NCBI GenBank assembly: GCA_018433775.1 | Contig: JAHDQN010000029.1 | Span: 62,001 to 126,000, forward strand | Reading direction: 5' to 3' | Length of the DNA: 64,000 nucleotides | Source of the DNA: Deltaproteobacteria bacterium | GTDB lineage: Bacteria; Desulfobacterota; Desulfomonilia; UBA1062 | Shown here: in pieces, positions 55,113 to 64,000 of the stretch | Numbering within the stretch: the stretch's first letter is position 1 | Layout of the letters: each line of letters begins with the position of its first letter | Notes under the pieces: model-generated | Seen by the model: only the letters and a program-made list of their open reading frames with translations | Databases searched by the model: none | Told to the model about the DNA's origin: nothing | Program-made: the position numbers and the translations under genes

Positions 55113-56171
55113 ATGTCACTGGTCGAAACCGTGGAGAGCTATCTTGGTGAGGAGGCTGGTGATCTGCTGGAGCACCGGTGCGTGTTTCCCGCAGACCGCC
55201 TTCACCTGCCCGGACCGGATTTCGTGGACCGGGTTCTGATCGCTTCCGACCGGGGCCCGGCGGTGCTGCGCAACCTGCAGACGCTCTTCGACCACGGCCG
55301 CCTGGCACGTACGGGTTATCTGTCCATTCTGCCGGTCGATCACGGCGTTGAGCACGGGGCGGGCGCGGATTTTTCCGGAGAGCCCGGATACTTCGATCCT
55401 CAGAGCATCGTGGAGCTCGCGCTGGAGGGGGGATGCAGCGCGGTCGCCTCGACCCTGGGCGTGCTGGGAAGCGTCTCCCGCAGGTATGCTCACCGCATTC
55501 CCTTTCTCATGAAGATTAACCACAACGAGCTGCTCTCCTTTCCCAACACCTATGACCAGATCATCTTCGCGGAGGTGGGGCAGGCGTTCGACCTGGGGGC
55601 CGTAGGCATCGGCGCCACGATCTATTTCGGATCGCAGGAGAGCGACCGGCAGATCCAGGAGGTATCCTCCGCGTTCCGCTACGCCCACGAGCTGGGTCTG
55701 GTGACCGTGCTCTGGGCGTATGTGCGCAACCCGGCCTTCAGGAAAGAGGGAAAAAACTACGAGGAGGCAGCCGACCTCACCGGGCAGGCAAATCACCTGG
55801 GCGTCACGATCCAGGCCGATATCGTGAAGCAGAAGCAGGCCACCTTCAACGGCGGCTTCCGTGATCTGCGTTTCGGCAAGAGCGATGAAAGGATGTACAC
55901 GGAGCTGGCATCCGGCCATCCCATCGATCTGGCACGCTACCAGGTCATGAACTGCTATATGGGACGCGCCGGGCTGATCAATTCGGGCGGCGCCTCGACC
56001 GGGAAAGACGATTTCGCCGATGCCGCCAGGACCGCGGTCATCAACAAACGGGCGGGGGGCATGGGGATCATCTCCGGCAGAAAGGCGTTCCAGAGGCCCA
56101 TGGCGGAAGGGATCAGGCTGCTGCATCTGATACAGGACATCTATCTGAGCAGGGACATCACGATTGCGTGA
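55113..56171 (+). CDS. fbaB: Class I fructose-bisphosphate aldolase (DhnA/FbaB type)
   Basis: This is a 352-residue TIM-barrel aldolase of the archaeal/bacterial class I family. Signatures are [45 protein letters not shown], and the likely Schiff-base lysine in QADIVKQK. It cleaves fructose 1,6-bisphosphate. GGCAGGAGA precedes the ATG. The trehalose-enzyme fusion starts 16 bases after its stop, suggesting a shared sugar-phosphate operon. Confidence 0.93.
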   Translation: MSLVETVESYLGEEAGDLLEHRCVFPADRLHLPGPDFVDRVLIASDRGPAVLRNLQTLFDHGRLARTGYLSILPVDHGVEHGAGADFSGEPGYFDPQSIVELALEGGCSAVASTLGVLGSVSRRYAHRIPFLMKINHNELLSFPNTYDQIIFAEVGQAFDLGAVGIGATIYFGSQESDRQIQEVSSAFRYAHELGLVTVLWAYVRNPAFRKEGKNYEEAADLTGQANHLGVTIQADIVKQKQATFNGGFRDLRFGKSDERMYTELASGHPIDLARYQVMNCYMGRAGLINSGGASTGKDDFADAARTAVINKRAGGMGIISGRKAFQRPMAEGIRLLHLIQDIYLSRDITIA

Positions 56172-56187
56172 TGACGGGCGGCGTTTC

Positions 56188-59100
56188 ATGAAGAGGGAAG
56201 ACCGGGGGGATCTGTTCGAGAACATCGATGCCGTCGTCTTCGACATGGACGGCGTGGTGACGAGCTCTGCGCGCGCGCATGCCGCAGCCTGGAAGAAGAT
56301 GTTCGACGAGTATCTCAAAGAGCGCTCGCGCCGCACTCGGGAGCGATACGATCCTTTTGACGACCACAGGGACTACCTGCGCTACATCGACGGGAAGCCC
56401 CGCTACGAAGGGGCGCAGAGCTTTCTCGAATCGCGGGGTATCTCGCTGGCCTACGGGAATCCGGACGACCCTCCCGGAAAGGAGACCGTCTGCGGGCTGG
56501 GAAATTTGAAAAACCGGTATTTCCGCGAGCACCTGGAGGAGTACGGCACAGAGCCCTACCAGTCGACCGTGGATTTTGTGCACTACCTGAAGGGAAGGGG
56601 CGTCCGGGTCGCCGTTATATCCGCCAGCCGCAACGCACGCGCGGTCATGGAGGCCGCCGGTGTGCAGGGCCTTTTCGAAGAGGCGGTGGACGGGGTTGAC
56701 TCGGCCCGGATGGGCCTCAAGGGCAAGCCCGCGCCCGACATCTTTCTGGAGGCTGCCCGGAGGCTCAAGGTGAGCCCGGAGAGGGCGGCGATCGTGGAAG
56801 ACGCTTTGGCGGGAGTCCGGGCAGGCAAGGAGGGAAACTTCGCTCTGGTCATCGGGATCGACCGGGGCGGCCAGGGTGAGGAGATGAAGAAACAGGGGGC
56901 GGATATCGTGGTGACCGACCTGTCCGATCTGTGCCCGGAGACGGAAGCAGGCGGCGTCCGGGCAGCCGGTCTTCCCTCTGCTCTTGCGAAGATCGGCGAG
57001 ATCGTCCGTACCCTTCAGGAGGGAGAGCCGGCCATCTTCCTGGACTATGACGGCACCCTTACCCCCATCGTGCAGGAGCCCGCGCAGGCGGTGCTCTCCG
57101 AACGAGCCCGGGAGGTCATCAAGAGGCTTGCGAGGCACTGGACCGTGGCCATAATAAGCGGCCGCGCGCTCCCGGATGTCAGAGAAAAGGTGGGGCTGGA
57201 CTCGATCATCTATGCCGGGAGCCACGGGTTCAGCATCCAAAGGCCGGGGGCGGCATCCGAAGACCGGATGTGGCAGCGTTTCCTGCCGGTCTTCGATAAG
57301 GCGTACGCGGATCTGGAGAGAGCCTTGCAGGGATTCGGAGGCGTTCATCTGGAGTTCAAGCCCTATGATATCGCCCTGCATTATCGTGGGGCTGACGAGA
57401 GGGAGGTGCCCGAGATCGAGCGCCGGTTCGACGAGGTGGCCGGGAAGTTTCCCGAGCTGAGGAAAACCGCGGGCAAAAAAATCTTCGAGCTCCGCCCGAA
57501 TGTGGACTGGGACAAAGGCAGGGCGGTTCTGCATCTGGCGGAGAGCCTTCAAGGCCCGGAGCGGCATGTCGTCCCGCTGTACATCGGGGACGACGTCACC
57601 GATGAAGACGCCTTCCGGTCCGTTGCGGGAAGGGGCATCGGCATCCTGGTCAGTGACGGGGACCGGCGGACGCGTGCCAAATACACCCTGAACGACCCGG
57701 AAGAGACGGCCCGGTTTCTCGAAGGGCTGGCGGAAACGGCTGAAAGGGAAAATCCCCGGGATGTCTGGACCCTTGTGTACCAAGGCTTCGATCCTTCCCG
57801 GGAGATGCTGCGCGAGGCCCTGTGCGTCACCGGAAACGGATATTTCGCCACCCGGGGGGCCGCACCCGAGTCGGCCGCCGATGAAATCCACTATCCGGGC
57901 ACCTATGTGGCGGGCCTGTACAACCGGCTTCAGAGCACTGTGGCCGGCCGTACCATAGAAAACGAGAGCATGGTCAATGTCCCCAACTGGCTTACGCTCA
58001 CCTTCCGCTTCGAGGATGGAGAATGGTTCGATTTGAGCTCCGTCGACCTGCTGGAATACCGGCAGGAGCTCGATATGCGCAGAGGGGTGCTCTCGCGGAC
58101 CGTGAGGTTCAAAGACGGGCAGGGAAGGCACACGCGGCTCACCCAACGGCGGTTCGTGCATATATGCCTCCCGCACCTGGCAGGGCTGGAAACCACCATC
58201 ATGCCGGAAGATTTCTCGGGCACGATCCGCGTGAGGTCCGCCATCGACGGGAGGGTGGAGAACACCCTGGTGAAGCGGTACCGCCAGTTGAACAACCGCC
58301 ACCTCGCCCCGCTCGAAAATGGGGTGTCTCAAGACGGAATCATATGGCTCGAGGTCCAGACGAGCCGGTCCGGCATCCTGATCGCCGAGGCGGTGCGCAA
58401 CCGGGTCTTCCTGAATGACCGCATTGTCCATGGAGACGCTTGCACCCTGGCCGAACCCGGGTATATAGGCCAGGAGCTCGCCGTCGGTGTCCGGGCGGGG
58501 GAAGCGGTGCGGATAGAGAAGACCGCGGCGATCTACCACTCACGTGACCGGGCTGTGTTCGAGCCCCGTGCCGAGGCGGAAGATGCCGCGCGCCATGCGG
58601 CCGGATTCGCCGATCTGCTTGAAGGCCATGTCCTGGGGTGGGATCATCTGTGGGACCTCTGGGGTATCGGCATCGAGACGGAGCGTCTGCGCATGGCCCA
58701 GATACTCAACCTGCACATCTTCCACCTTCTCCAGACCGTATCGCCCAACACCACGGACCTCGACGCGGGCGTTCCTCCGCGCGGGCTCCACGGTGAGGCC
58801 TACCGGGGGCTCATCATGTGGGACGAGCTGTTCATCTTCCCCCTGCTCAACCTCCGCATGCCCGAGATAACCCGGTCACTGCTCAGATACCGCTACCGGC
58901 GCCTTCCCCGGGCCCGCCGCGGAGCACGAGAGGAGGGGTATGAGGGCGCCATGTTCCCCTGGCAGAGCGGAAGCAACGGGCGGGAGGAGGCCCAGTCCCT
59001 GCACCTGAACCCGGAGTCGGGGCGCTGGATTCCGGACAACTCGCATCTCCAGCGGCACATCAGCATCGCGGTCGCCTATAACGCGTGGCAGTATTACCAG

Positions 59101-60168
59101 GTCACGGGCGATATCGATTTCGTGGCGTTCTACGGCGCCGAGATGATGTTTGCCGTGGCCCGTTTCTGGGCCTCGAAGGCTCGGTACGACCGGTCGCTGG
59201 ACCGCTACGAAATATGCGGGGTCATGGGGCCCGACGAGTTTCACGACGCGTACCCGGATGCGGGCGAGCCCGGCATCCACAACAACGCCTTTACGAATAT
59301 CATGGTTTCCTGGCTGATGTGCCGCTCGCTTGAGATGATGGACATCCTTCCCGCAGACCGGCGGAAGGTCCTGGTGGAGCATATGTCGCTCAAGAGGGAA
59401 GAGCTGGAGCGCTGGGACGATATCAGCCGCAGGATGCGTCTCGTCTTCCACGGCGACGGGATCATCAGCCAGTTCGAGGGCTATGGCGAGCTCAGGGAGT
59501 TCGACTGGGAAGGCTACCGGAAGAGGTACGGCGACATCCACCGGCTCGACCGGATCCTTGAGGCCGAGGGAGACACGACCAACCGCTACAAGGTCTCCAA
59601 GCAGGCGGATCTGCTGATGGCCTTCTACCTGCTTTCGGCAGAGGAGCTGGGCGCCCTGTTCAACCGGCTGGGATATCCCTTCGACCGGGAGACCATCCCC
59701 AGAAACATCCAGTACTATCGGAGGCGCACCGCGCACGGCTCAACGCTGAGCAGGGTGGTCCACTCCTGGGTGCTCTCACGGTCACGGCGCGACACCTCCT
59801 GGGATCTTTTTCAGGAGGCCCTTAAGAGCGATATCTCCGATATCCAGGGCGGGACAACCCATGAGGGAATCCACCTGGGCGCCATGGCAGGGACCGTGGA
59901 TATCATCCAGCGGTCGTACACCGGGCTGGAAACCAGCGGGGACATCCTGCGATTCAACCCCTCGCTGCCGCAGGGGCTCAAGTCGGCCCGGTTCACGATG
60001 AAGTACCGGCAGCACCGGCTGACCGTGAACATCACGGAACGCCTGCTTCAGGTCGACAGCGAGCCGCTGGACACGACCCCCATCAGGATCGGCTTCAGGG
60101 ACCGGGAGTTTGAGCTCAAGGCCGGGAGTATTCTGGAATTCGACCTGCACGGATCGGACAGGCGGTGA
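56188..60168 (+). CDS. HAD mutase/trehalose-phosphatase/GH65 phosphorylase fusion (OtsB1-like)
   Basis: This is a 1326-residue cytoplasmic fusion. Residues about 12-250 are a beta-phosphoglucomutase-like HAD domain with D19-x-D21 (FDMDGVV) and GKPAPDIFLEAA. Residues about 280-525 are a trehalose-6-phosphate-phosphatase domain (FLDYDGTLTP near 287, ISGRALPD, GDDVTDEDAF). Residues about 540-1326 are a GH65 glycoside phosphorylase/hydrolase domain with GNGYFATRG, AMFPWQSGS and the catalytic acid E1017 in GPDEFHD. Order and length match M. tuberculosis OtsB1 (Rv2006, 1327 residues) as I recall it. One protein could dephosphorylate trehalose-6-P, split the disaccharide and feed G6P to glycolysis; specificity is inferred. 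The ATG at 56188 is used; a TTG at 56164 is the longest option. Confidence 0.88.
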   Translation: MKREDRGDLFENIDAVVFDMDGVVTSSARAHAAAWKKMFDEYLKERSRRTRERYDPFDDHRDYLRYIDGKPRYEGAQSFLESRGISLAYGNPDDPPGKETVCGLGNLKNRYFREHLEEYGTEPYQSTVDFVHYLKGRGVRVAVISASRNARAVMEAAGVQGLFEEAVDGVDSARMGLKGKPAPDIFLEAARRLKVSPERAAIVEDALAGVRAGKEGNFALVIGIDRGGQGEEMKKQGADIVVTDLSDLCPETEAGGVRAAGLPSALAKIGEIVRTLQEGEPAIFLDYDGTLTPIVQEPAQAVLSERAREVIKRLARHWTVAIISGRALPDVREKVGLDSIIYAGSHGFSIQRPGAASEDRMWQRFLPVFDKAYADLERALQGFGGVHLEFKPYDIALHYRGADEREVPEIERRFDEVAGKFPELRKTAGKKIFELRPNVDWDKGRAVLHLAESLQGPERHVVPLYIGDDVTDEDAFRSVAGRGIGILVSDGDRRTRAKYTLNDPEETARFLEGLAETAERENPRDVWTLVYQGFDPSREMLREALCVTGNGYFATRGAAPESAADEIHYPGTYVAGLYNRLQSTVAGRTIENESMVNVPNWLTLTFRFEDGEWFDLSSVDLLEYRQELDMRRGVLSRTVRFKDGQGRHTRLTQRRFVHICLPHLAGLETTIMPEDFSGTIRVRSAIDGRVENTLVKRYRQLNNRHLAPLENGVSQDGIIWLEVQTSRSGILIAEAVRNRVFLNDRIVHGDACTLAEPGYIGQELAVGVRAGEAVRIEKTAAIYHSRDRAVFEPRAEAEDAARHAAGFADLLEGHVLGWDHLWDLWGIGIETERLRMAQILNLHIFHLLQTVSPNTTDLDAGVPPRGLHGEAYRGLIMWDELFIFPLLNLRMPEITRSLLRYRYRRLPRARRGAREEGYEGAMFPWQSGSNGREEAQSLHLNPESGRWIPDNSHLQRHISIAVAYNAWQYYQVTGDIDFVAFYGAEMMFAVARFWASKARYDRSLDRYEICGVMGPDEFHDAYPDAGEPGIHNNAFTNIMVSWLMCRSLEMMDILPADRRKVLVEHMSLKREELERWDDISRRMRLVFHGDGIISQFEGYGELREFDWEGYRKRYGDIHRLDRILEAEGDTTNRYKVSKQADLLMAFYLLSAEELGALFNRLGYPFDRETIPRNIQYYRRRTAHGSTLSRVVHSWVLSRSRRDTSWDLFQEALKSDISDIQGGTTHEGIHLGAMAGTVDIIQRSYTGLETSGDILRFNPSLPQGLKSARFTMKYRQHRLTVNITERLLQVDSEPLDTTPIRIGFRDREFELKAGSILEFDLHGSDRR

Positions 60169-60302
60169 GTTGTCCCGGTCCGCCGGATTCCGGGGGGTGT
60201 ACGATCCATTCCTTGTGCGGAACAAAAAAGGGAAAAGGGCCGGAATATCCCGGGGCCGGTGATGTGAGCGGCGAACCCATGAGGTGGTGACTGCGGATGT
60301 CG

Positions 60303-60548
60303 CTAGACGAGAGGCTCGGTCCTTTTCGCCTCGGTCCAGACCTTTTTCTTGGCATAGAGGTAGCCGAAGATGAATCCCAGGAGGAAGGTCACGGTGAGAA
60401 CGAGCCATTTGGGCGCCACGAAGAGCGTGAATACGAGAAACTGAAACGAGGTCATCTCAAAGTTCTGCAGCAGGAAAATGACGATAAGCACCACGCCGAT
60501 GGCGATGCCGATGAGCTTCGTATTGCTTTTCATTTCACCAAACCCCAT
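60303..60548 (-). CDS. LapA-like small membrane protein (DUF1049)
   Basis: This 81-residue protein has two membrane helices (about 12-30 and 43-66) and a short basic tail (YAKKKVWTEAKR). The pattern IVIFLLQNFEMTSFQFLVF with a WLVLTVTFLLGFIFGYLY second helix is that of LapA/DUF1049 proteins, membrane proteins involved in envelope assembly in E. coli. The ATG at 60548 has GGGG eight bases upstream; an internal ATG at 60533 is possible. It is convergent with the fusion gene. Confidence 0.82.
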   Translation of the reverse strand: MGFGEMKSNTKLIGIAIGVVLIVIFLLQNFEMTSFQFLVFTLFVAPKWLVLTVTFLLGFIFGYLYAKKKVWTEAKRTEPLV

Positions 60549-60914
60549 GTAAAAGGCCCCTTTGAGGGATATGTTGGAAGATATTGCACGGACAGGGTGT
60601 ATGTGTCAATACCGGATGGATATGCCCGATACGAGGCGTCTTCACCCTCCCGACCCTCTATCCACCCTGTCTTGATTTACTGTCCGGGTTCTCTATCATT
60701 ACCTGTAGAGTTCATCTTGAGTGTACCGGAACACCATGTCCTCATGAAAAAGCACGTGTCATTCCAGCGGGTAAGGGGCCGGAAATCCGCATTTGCATGA
60801 GAAAACGGCGGCGAGCCCCTCCTTGCATGAGAAAAAAGGGGCTCTCTGAGGAAAAACCCAGGGCTGTTTTTCAAGTCCGGGCGGAACACTCACGATGCGA
60901 CGAAGGGAGATGCC

Positions 60915-61214
60915 GTGCCGGTTCTGAAATGGCTGTACGAGAACGAAGGATACAAGGGATACGGAGAGTCATCACGCGCGTGGAAGTGCCCCCTGTGCGG
61001 CGACGTGCAGCAGGGCGATGACCCGCCCATGGAGTGCCCGTACTGTCTTGCTCCCCGGGATGCCTTCCGGGAGCTGGGGAAAAAGAGACGGATATCTGCG
61101 CGGCAAAACCCGCCCCGGAGCCCGGTTCGTCCCCCCCGGCAGGAGAGAAGGGCATTGTTCGATAAATACATGACACAGGAGGCGAGTGAATGGATCAGGT
61201 CTATAAGAAGCTAG
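60915..61214 (+). CDS. Rubredoxin-like iron protein with extended tail
   Basis: This 99-residue protein has one rubredoxin-type knuckle pair, WKCPLCGDVQQGDDPPMECP then CPYC (C-x2-C ... C-x2-C). It has an Arg/Pro-rich middle and an amphipathic tail (FDKYMTQEASEWIRSIRS). It probably binds a single Fe and transfers electrons. The start is GTG at 60915 after AAGGGAG. Its last 25 bases overlap the dodecin gene, so the two are probably co-translated. Confidence 0.78.
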   Translation: MPVLKWLYENEGYKGYGESSRAWKCPLCGDVQQGDDPPMECPYCLAPRDAFRELGKKRRISARQNPPRSPVRPPRQERRALFDKYMTQEASEWIRSIRS

Positions 61215-61402
61215 AGATGGTGGGCTCATCCAGGAACAGCGTGGAAGAAGCGATCGGCAACGCCCTCGAACGGACAGGGGAGGCCGTCAGGCACATGCGC
61301 TGGTTCGAGGTTGCCGAGATACGGGGCTATATCGAGAACGGCAAGGTGTCTTATTACCAGGTGACGCTCAAGGTCGGGGTCGTAGTGGAGCAGCCCGGAT
61401 AG
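61190..61402 (+). CDS. Dodecin family flavin-binding protein
   Basis: This 70-residue protein reads VYKKLEMVGSSRNSVEEAI, ERTGEAVRHMRWFEVAEIRG and YYQVTLKVGVVVE, the dodecin beta-alpha-beta-beta pattern. Tryptophan (W38) lies at the expected flavin-stacking position. Dodecins form 12-mers that store or buffer flavin. The ATG at 61190 follows AGGAGG and overlaps the rubredoxin-like gene. Confidence 0.93.
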   Translation: MDQVYKKLEMVGSSRNSVEEAIGNALERTGEAVRHMRWFEVAEIRGYIENGKVSYYQVTLKVGVVVEQPG

Positions 61403-61543
61403 AGAACACGCCCCTGCCGGATCACAGGCATCTGTTCCGCGCCCGTTCTTTTGTCAAGGGACATCCTCCTGATCAGGCGTTAAAGCGCGGGAGATTCGAT
61501 CTTCCGGTGCCTGCCGCCCTGATCGAAAAAATTCTCCCTATCG

Positions 61544-62944
61544 TCAGCTCGATATCCTGATCTTCTCTTCATCCATCTGCACAGGAAGGGGGATCGACCG
61601 TCTGGTGAACAGGTATTTCCCGGATTTCTCCCTGGGTATTTCGTCGACGATCTCGAAATGCACGCGCATGCCGTGACCGAAAAGCTGCTCGACCATGGTC
61701 TTCTGGTGCTGCATATTCTCAGGGGTGGGGGACGGGTCTTTGGTCACCCGGATAGTCAGGTGATCGATCCGGTCCTGGATCACCTGCATCTGGCCCACCA
61801 GATCGGGCGCCTCGCCGATGAGGTACAGGTTGAGGGCTGCCGGGGTGACGCGCCTTCCCTCAGGGCTCACGAGCATGTCGCCCGAACGTCCCGCGATCCT
61901 CTCGAGCAGGGGGAGTCCCCTTCCGCAGGGGCAGGTCCTGCTGCCGAGCGTGCCCTCGTCGCCGGTGTCGTACCTGATCAGCGGCATTCCGTAGTTGAGA
62001 AGGTCCGTAACGATCAGCTCCCCTGCCCGCCCATCGTGCTCGCCATATCCATTGAGCCCGTTCACCTCGAGATGGAGGCACTCGGCATTGACATGCATGC
62101 CCCGGTGGACCTCGCACTCCTGGGCAATGGGCCCCGCCTCCCGCGAGCGGTAAGAGTCGAACACCGGGCAGTCGAATGCCCTCGAGATGCTGCGGCGCTG
62201 GTGTGTATAGAGGGGCTCGCCTGTGGTCACGACGGCCTTCAGCGGGATATCCGCCCACCCGGTGCTCTGCACGAACCGGGCGAGATCATGGAGCGGGCTG
62301 CTGAATGCACGAATGATGGTCGGGCGTTTTTTCACGATCTTCCGCAGGAATTCTTCGCAGGCGGCATCGTCGACCACGGCTGCCGGAAACACGATCTGCC
62401 TGCGGAAGAACTCGTTTCTGATCAAAGACCTCATTGTGCGGTACCCCACATGGTCCTGACGGGCCGGCCAGACCACCCCGACGGGTTCGCCGAAGTCCCA
62501 TCCGGTCCATCTTTCAAACCGGTATATGCCGGCCTCCTTTCCGGCGAGGCAGTCGTTGCTGCGATAAAACCTCATCTGCACCCCGGTGGTCCCTCCGGTC
62601 TGAGAGAGATGGAGGTCCCCCGGGGCGTGATTCTTCGCCACCATATCCGGGAGATTGTCCCGCACCTCTTCCCGGGTGAGCACGGGCAGGGTTTTTATTG
62701 CATCGAGGTGCCTGAATGTATAGGGATTGAATCCGGCCTCCTGAAATCTCCTGCGGTAGAAATCCGTATGCTCATAGGCATGGATCATGATCTTCTTCAG
62801 GCGGATCTGCTGCAGCTGCATGATGCGCTCCGCCGGCCAGAACTGGCTGTCTTCCAGGGAACGGAGCTCCTGCATGATCCCTCCGAGCCCCTCCCGGTAT
62901 GCAAAAAACGGGAATGAAACACGTTTTACGAAAGAGCGCAGCAT
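61544..62944 (-). CDS. PaaK/CapK-like adenylate-forming enzyme
   Basis: This is a 466-residue ANL-superfamily protein. The phosphate loop is QTGGTTGVQMRFYRSND, the A5-like segment is FDSYRSREAGPIAQEC, the A8 region is YDTGDEGTLGSRTCPCGRG and the C-terminus includes PREKSGKYLFTR. This CapK/PaaK branch occurs in phenylacetate degradation and also in polysaccharide loci, so the acid substrate is not known. AGGAGG precedes the ATG at 62944. There is no operon partner on either side. Confidence 0.85.
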   Translation of the reverse strand: MLRSFVKRVSFPFFAYREGLGGIMQELRSLEDSQFWPAERIMQLQQIRLKKIMIHAYEHTDFYRRRFQEAGFNPYTFRHLDAIKTLPVLTREEVRDNLPDMVAKNHAPGDLHLSQTGGTTGVQMRFYRSNDCLAGKEAGIYRFERWTGWDFGEPVGVVWPARQDHVGYRTMRSLIRNEFFRRQIVFPAAVVDDAACEEFLRKIVKKRPTIIRAFSSPLHDLARFVQSTGWADIPLKAVVTTGEPLYTHQRRSISRAFDCPVFDSYRSREAGPIAQECEVHRGMHVNAECLHLEVNGLNGYGEHDGRAGELIVTDLLNYGMPLIRYDTGDEGTLGSRTCPCGRGLPLLERIAGRSGDMLVSPEGRRVTPAALNLYLIGEAPDLVGQMQVIQDRIDHLTIRVTKDPSPTPENMQHQKTMVEQLFGHGMRVHFEIVDEIPREKSGKYLFTRRSIPLPVQMDEEKIRISS

Positions 62945-63389
62945 ACGGCTTCCTCCTTTCTTTTCAGCACAGAGCGCATCCCGCGTTCCTTCTCTCGTTC
63001 ATCGGCAGGGGATGTGTGGCGATGCCGGTCATGAGCGGACGCCGCAAACGAGAGAATCGAGCGTCTTCCCGGGGATATACGCATTCGGCCAAGACGCAGG
63101 CAGGATGAACCATGCCCTTTTATAACAATGGATATGGAGAAACTGACTCTACATTCATAAGTACTAGGAGTAAAAGTATTACCCGTCCGATATTTCTCAA
63201 TCCCCTTTCATGAAATTCCGCCTCCATATGCCCTCTCTCCCCCGTGGAGGACGCCGCCCAAGATCGTTGAAAACTGCGCCGTCCCTTGTCCGGCTGGTTT
63301 TCCCTCCCCGAGGCACGTATATTAACCATAGGGGTTTTGTATGCCAGTGAAGCACCCCTTAAAGCCGGATTTATGAGGTGTCGTCTCCC
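62945..63389. other. Divergent intergenic region
   Basis: There are 445 bases between the CapK-like gene (minus) and the molybdopterin enzyme (plus). The middle is AT-richer and must hold both promoters. GAGGTG about ten bases before the 63390 ATG is the likely ribosome binding site. No gene or structured RNA was recognised. Confidence 0.45.
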
Positions 63390-64000
63390 ATGATGCAGAA
63401 CGAACGCAGGGCTATCTGCGGAATCTGCCCTGCCGGGTGCTGGGTGATCGTATCATATGACGAAAAGGGGCGGATTGCTGCGGTCAGGGCCGATGATTCT
63501 TCCCCGCTGGGCATGGTCTGTCCCTTGGGGGAGCACTCGGCCGAGATCGTCTATGCAAAGGAGCGGCTCACTACGCCCTTGAGGCGGACAGGGCCCAAGG
63601 GCACCTATGAGTTCGAGGCCGTCTCGTGGGATGATGCCTACGGGGAAATTACACGGCGTCTGCAGGCCGTCAAGGCCGAGTCCGGCCCGGAGGCGGCGGC
63701 CATCTACACGGGGCGCGGCAGCTTCGAGCTGGCCATGTGCGACGTGTTCCAGCCCGCGGGCGTGGCGGTGTCCTCCGCATCGAGCGTGCTGTTTCCCTTC
63801 GGCTCTCCCAACACCATGGGCGTGGGTGCGCTGTGCTATGTCTCGTACGCCATGATCGCCCCGCACGTGACCATGGGAGGCATGCACATCAACATGTTTT
63901 CCGATATCGAAAACGCCGAGGTGATCGTGGTCTGGGGCGCGAACCCGGCCACGGACTGCCCGCCCCTGGACTTTGAGCGGGTCCGGAGGGCCCTTGCCCG
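63390..64000 (+). CDS. Molybdopterin oxidoreductase, N-terminal part (cut by window edge)
   Basis: An open frame starts at ATG 63390 and is still open at base 64000. The first 75 residues form a 4Fe-4S domain, C-x2-C-x3-C (ICGICPAGC) with a fourth cysteine in GMVCPLGEH, as in the DMSO-reductase family with bis-MGD cofactor. TYEFEAVSWDDAYGEI and later VIVVWGANPATDCPP continue the molybdopterin fold. The substrate (formate, thiosulfate, polysulfide or others) cannot be told from this part. It has no twin-arginine signal at the start, so it may be cytoplasmic. The active-site ligand lies beyond or near the cut. Confidence 0.88.
   Translation, partial: MMQNERRAICGICPAGCWVIVSYDEKGRIAAVRADDSSPLGMVCPLGEHSAEIVYAKERLTTPLRRTGPKGTYEFEAVSWDDAYGEITRRLQAVKAESGPEAAAIYTGRGSFELAMCDVFQPAGVAVSSASSVLFPFGSPNTMGVGALCYVSYAMIAPHVTMGGMHINMFSDIENAEVIVVWGANPATDCPPLDFERVRRALA

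Overview
The window looks like a chromosome segment of a GC-rich, strictly anaerobic Gram-negative bacterium. Desulfobacterota (the former Deltaproteobacteria) is my best guess. The signs are a Re-citrate-synthase-type enzyme beside isocitrate dehydrogenase, radical-SAM enzymes, rubredoxin-like and hemerythrin proteins, lipoproteins with lipoboxes, branched-chain ABC transport tied to CoA ligases, and a gene that can only be read with selenocysteine. Taxonomy is inferred from gene content only.

Region 1 (1-7413) is visibly more AT-rich than the rest and looks like an integrated element abutting the 3' end of a tRNA-Arg(CCT) gene (7414-7486, minus). It carries an Mre11/Rad50-like (SbcCD-like) pair, a tyrosine recombinase, a 390-residue protein of unknown function, and two copies of a paired GGTACTCA motif that could be recombinase arm sites. 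Its left end is not in the window.

Region 2 (7765-29602) is GC-rich core genome: a U32-family protein, a UvrD/PcrA helicase, a nucleotidyltransferase-fold/TPM/LemA cluster, a multi-PAS histidine kinase with a LuxR-type response regulator, a copper-type P-ATPase, a TIGR03960-like radical-SAM protein, and then a plus-strand run rodZ-like, mgtE, recO, glyQ, glyS, HD hydrolase.

Region 3 (29603-39484, minus strand) is a transport and activation operon: periplasmic binding protein, LivG, long-chain-type acyl-CoA synthetase, LivH, LivM, LivF, PaaK-like ligase and class II aldolase. It ends with a 70-residue glutaredoxin-like selenoprotein (29875-30087) that ordinary ORF calling cannot see. That gene has two in-frame TGA codons, each followed at the right distance by a bSECIS-like hairpin, and ends Sec-Gly-Val-stop. 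I regard it as the most interesting object here.

Region 4 (40028-64000) holds an RCC1-repeat lipoprotein, two related radical-SAM proteins, a hemerythrin-like protein, an oversized NDP-kinase-like protein, a TrmO-like protein and a Na/phosphate symporter with a PhoU tail. Next comes the tightly packed run hisS-aspS-LysM lipoprotein-Re-citrate synthase (with a C-terminal Cache-like domain)-icd. It is followed by class I aldolase and a 1326-residue HAD/trehalose-phosphatase/GH65 fusion resembling mycobacterial OtsB1. The end has a LapA-like membrane protein, a rubredoxin-like protein, a dodecin, another CoA-ligase-like protein, and the start of a molybdopterin oxidoreductase cut by the window edge. 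No rRNA, CRISPR array or intact insertion sequence was seen.
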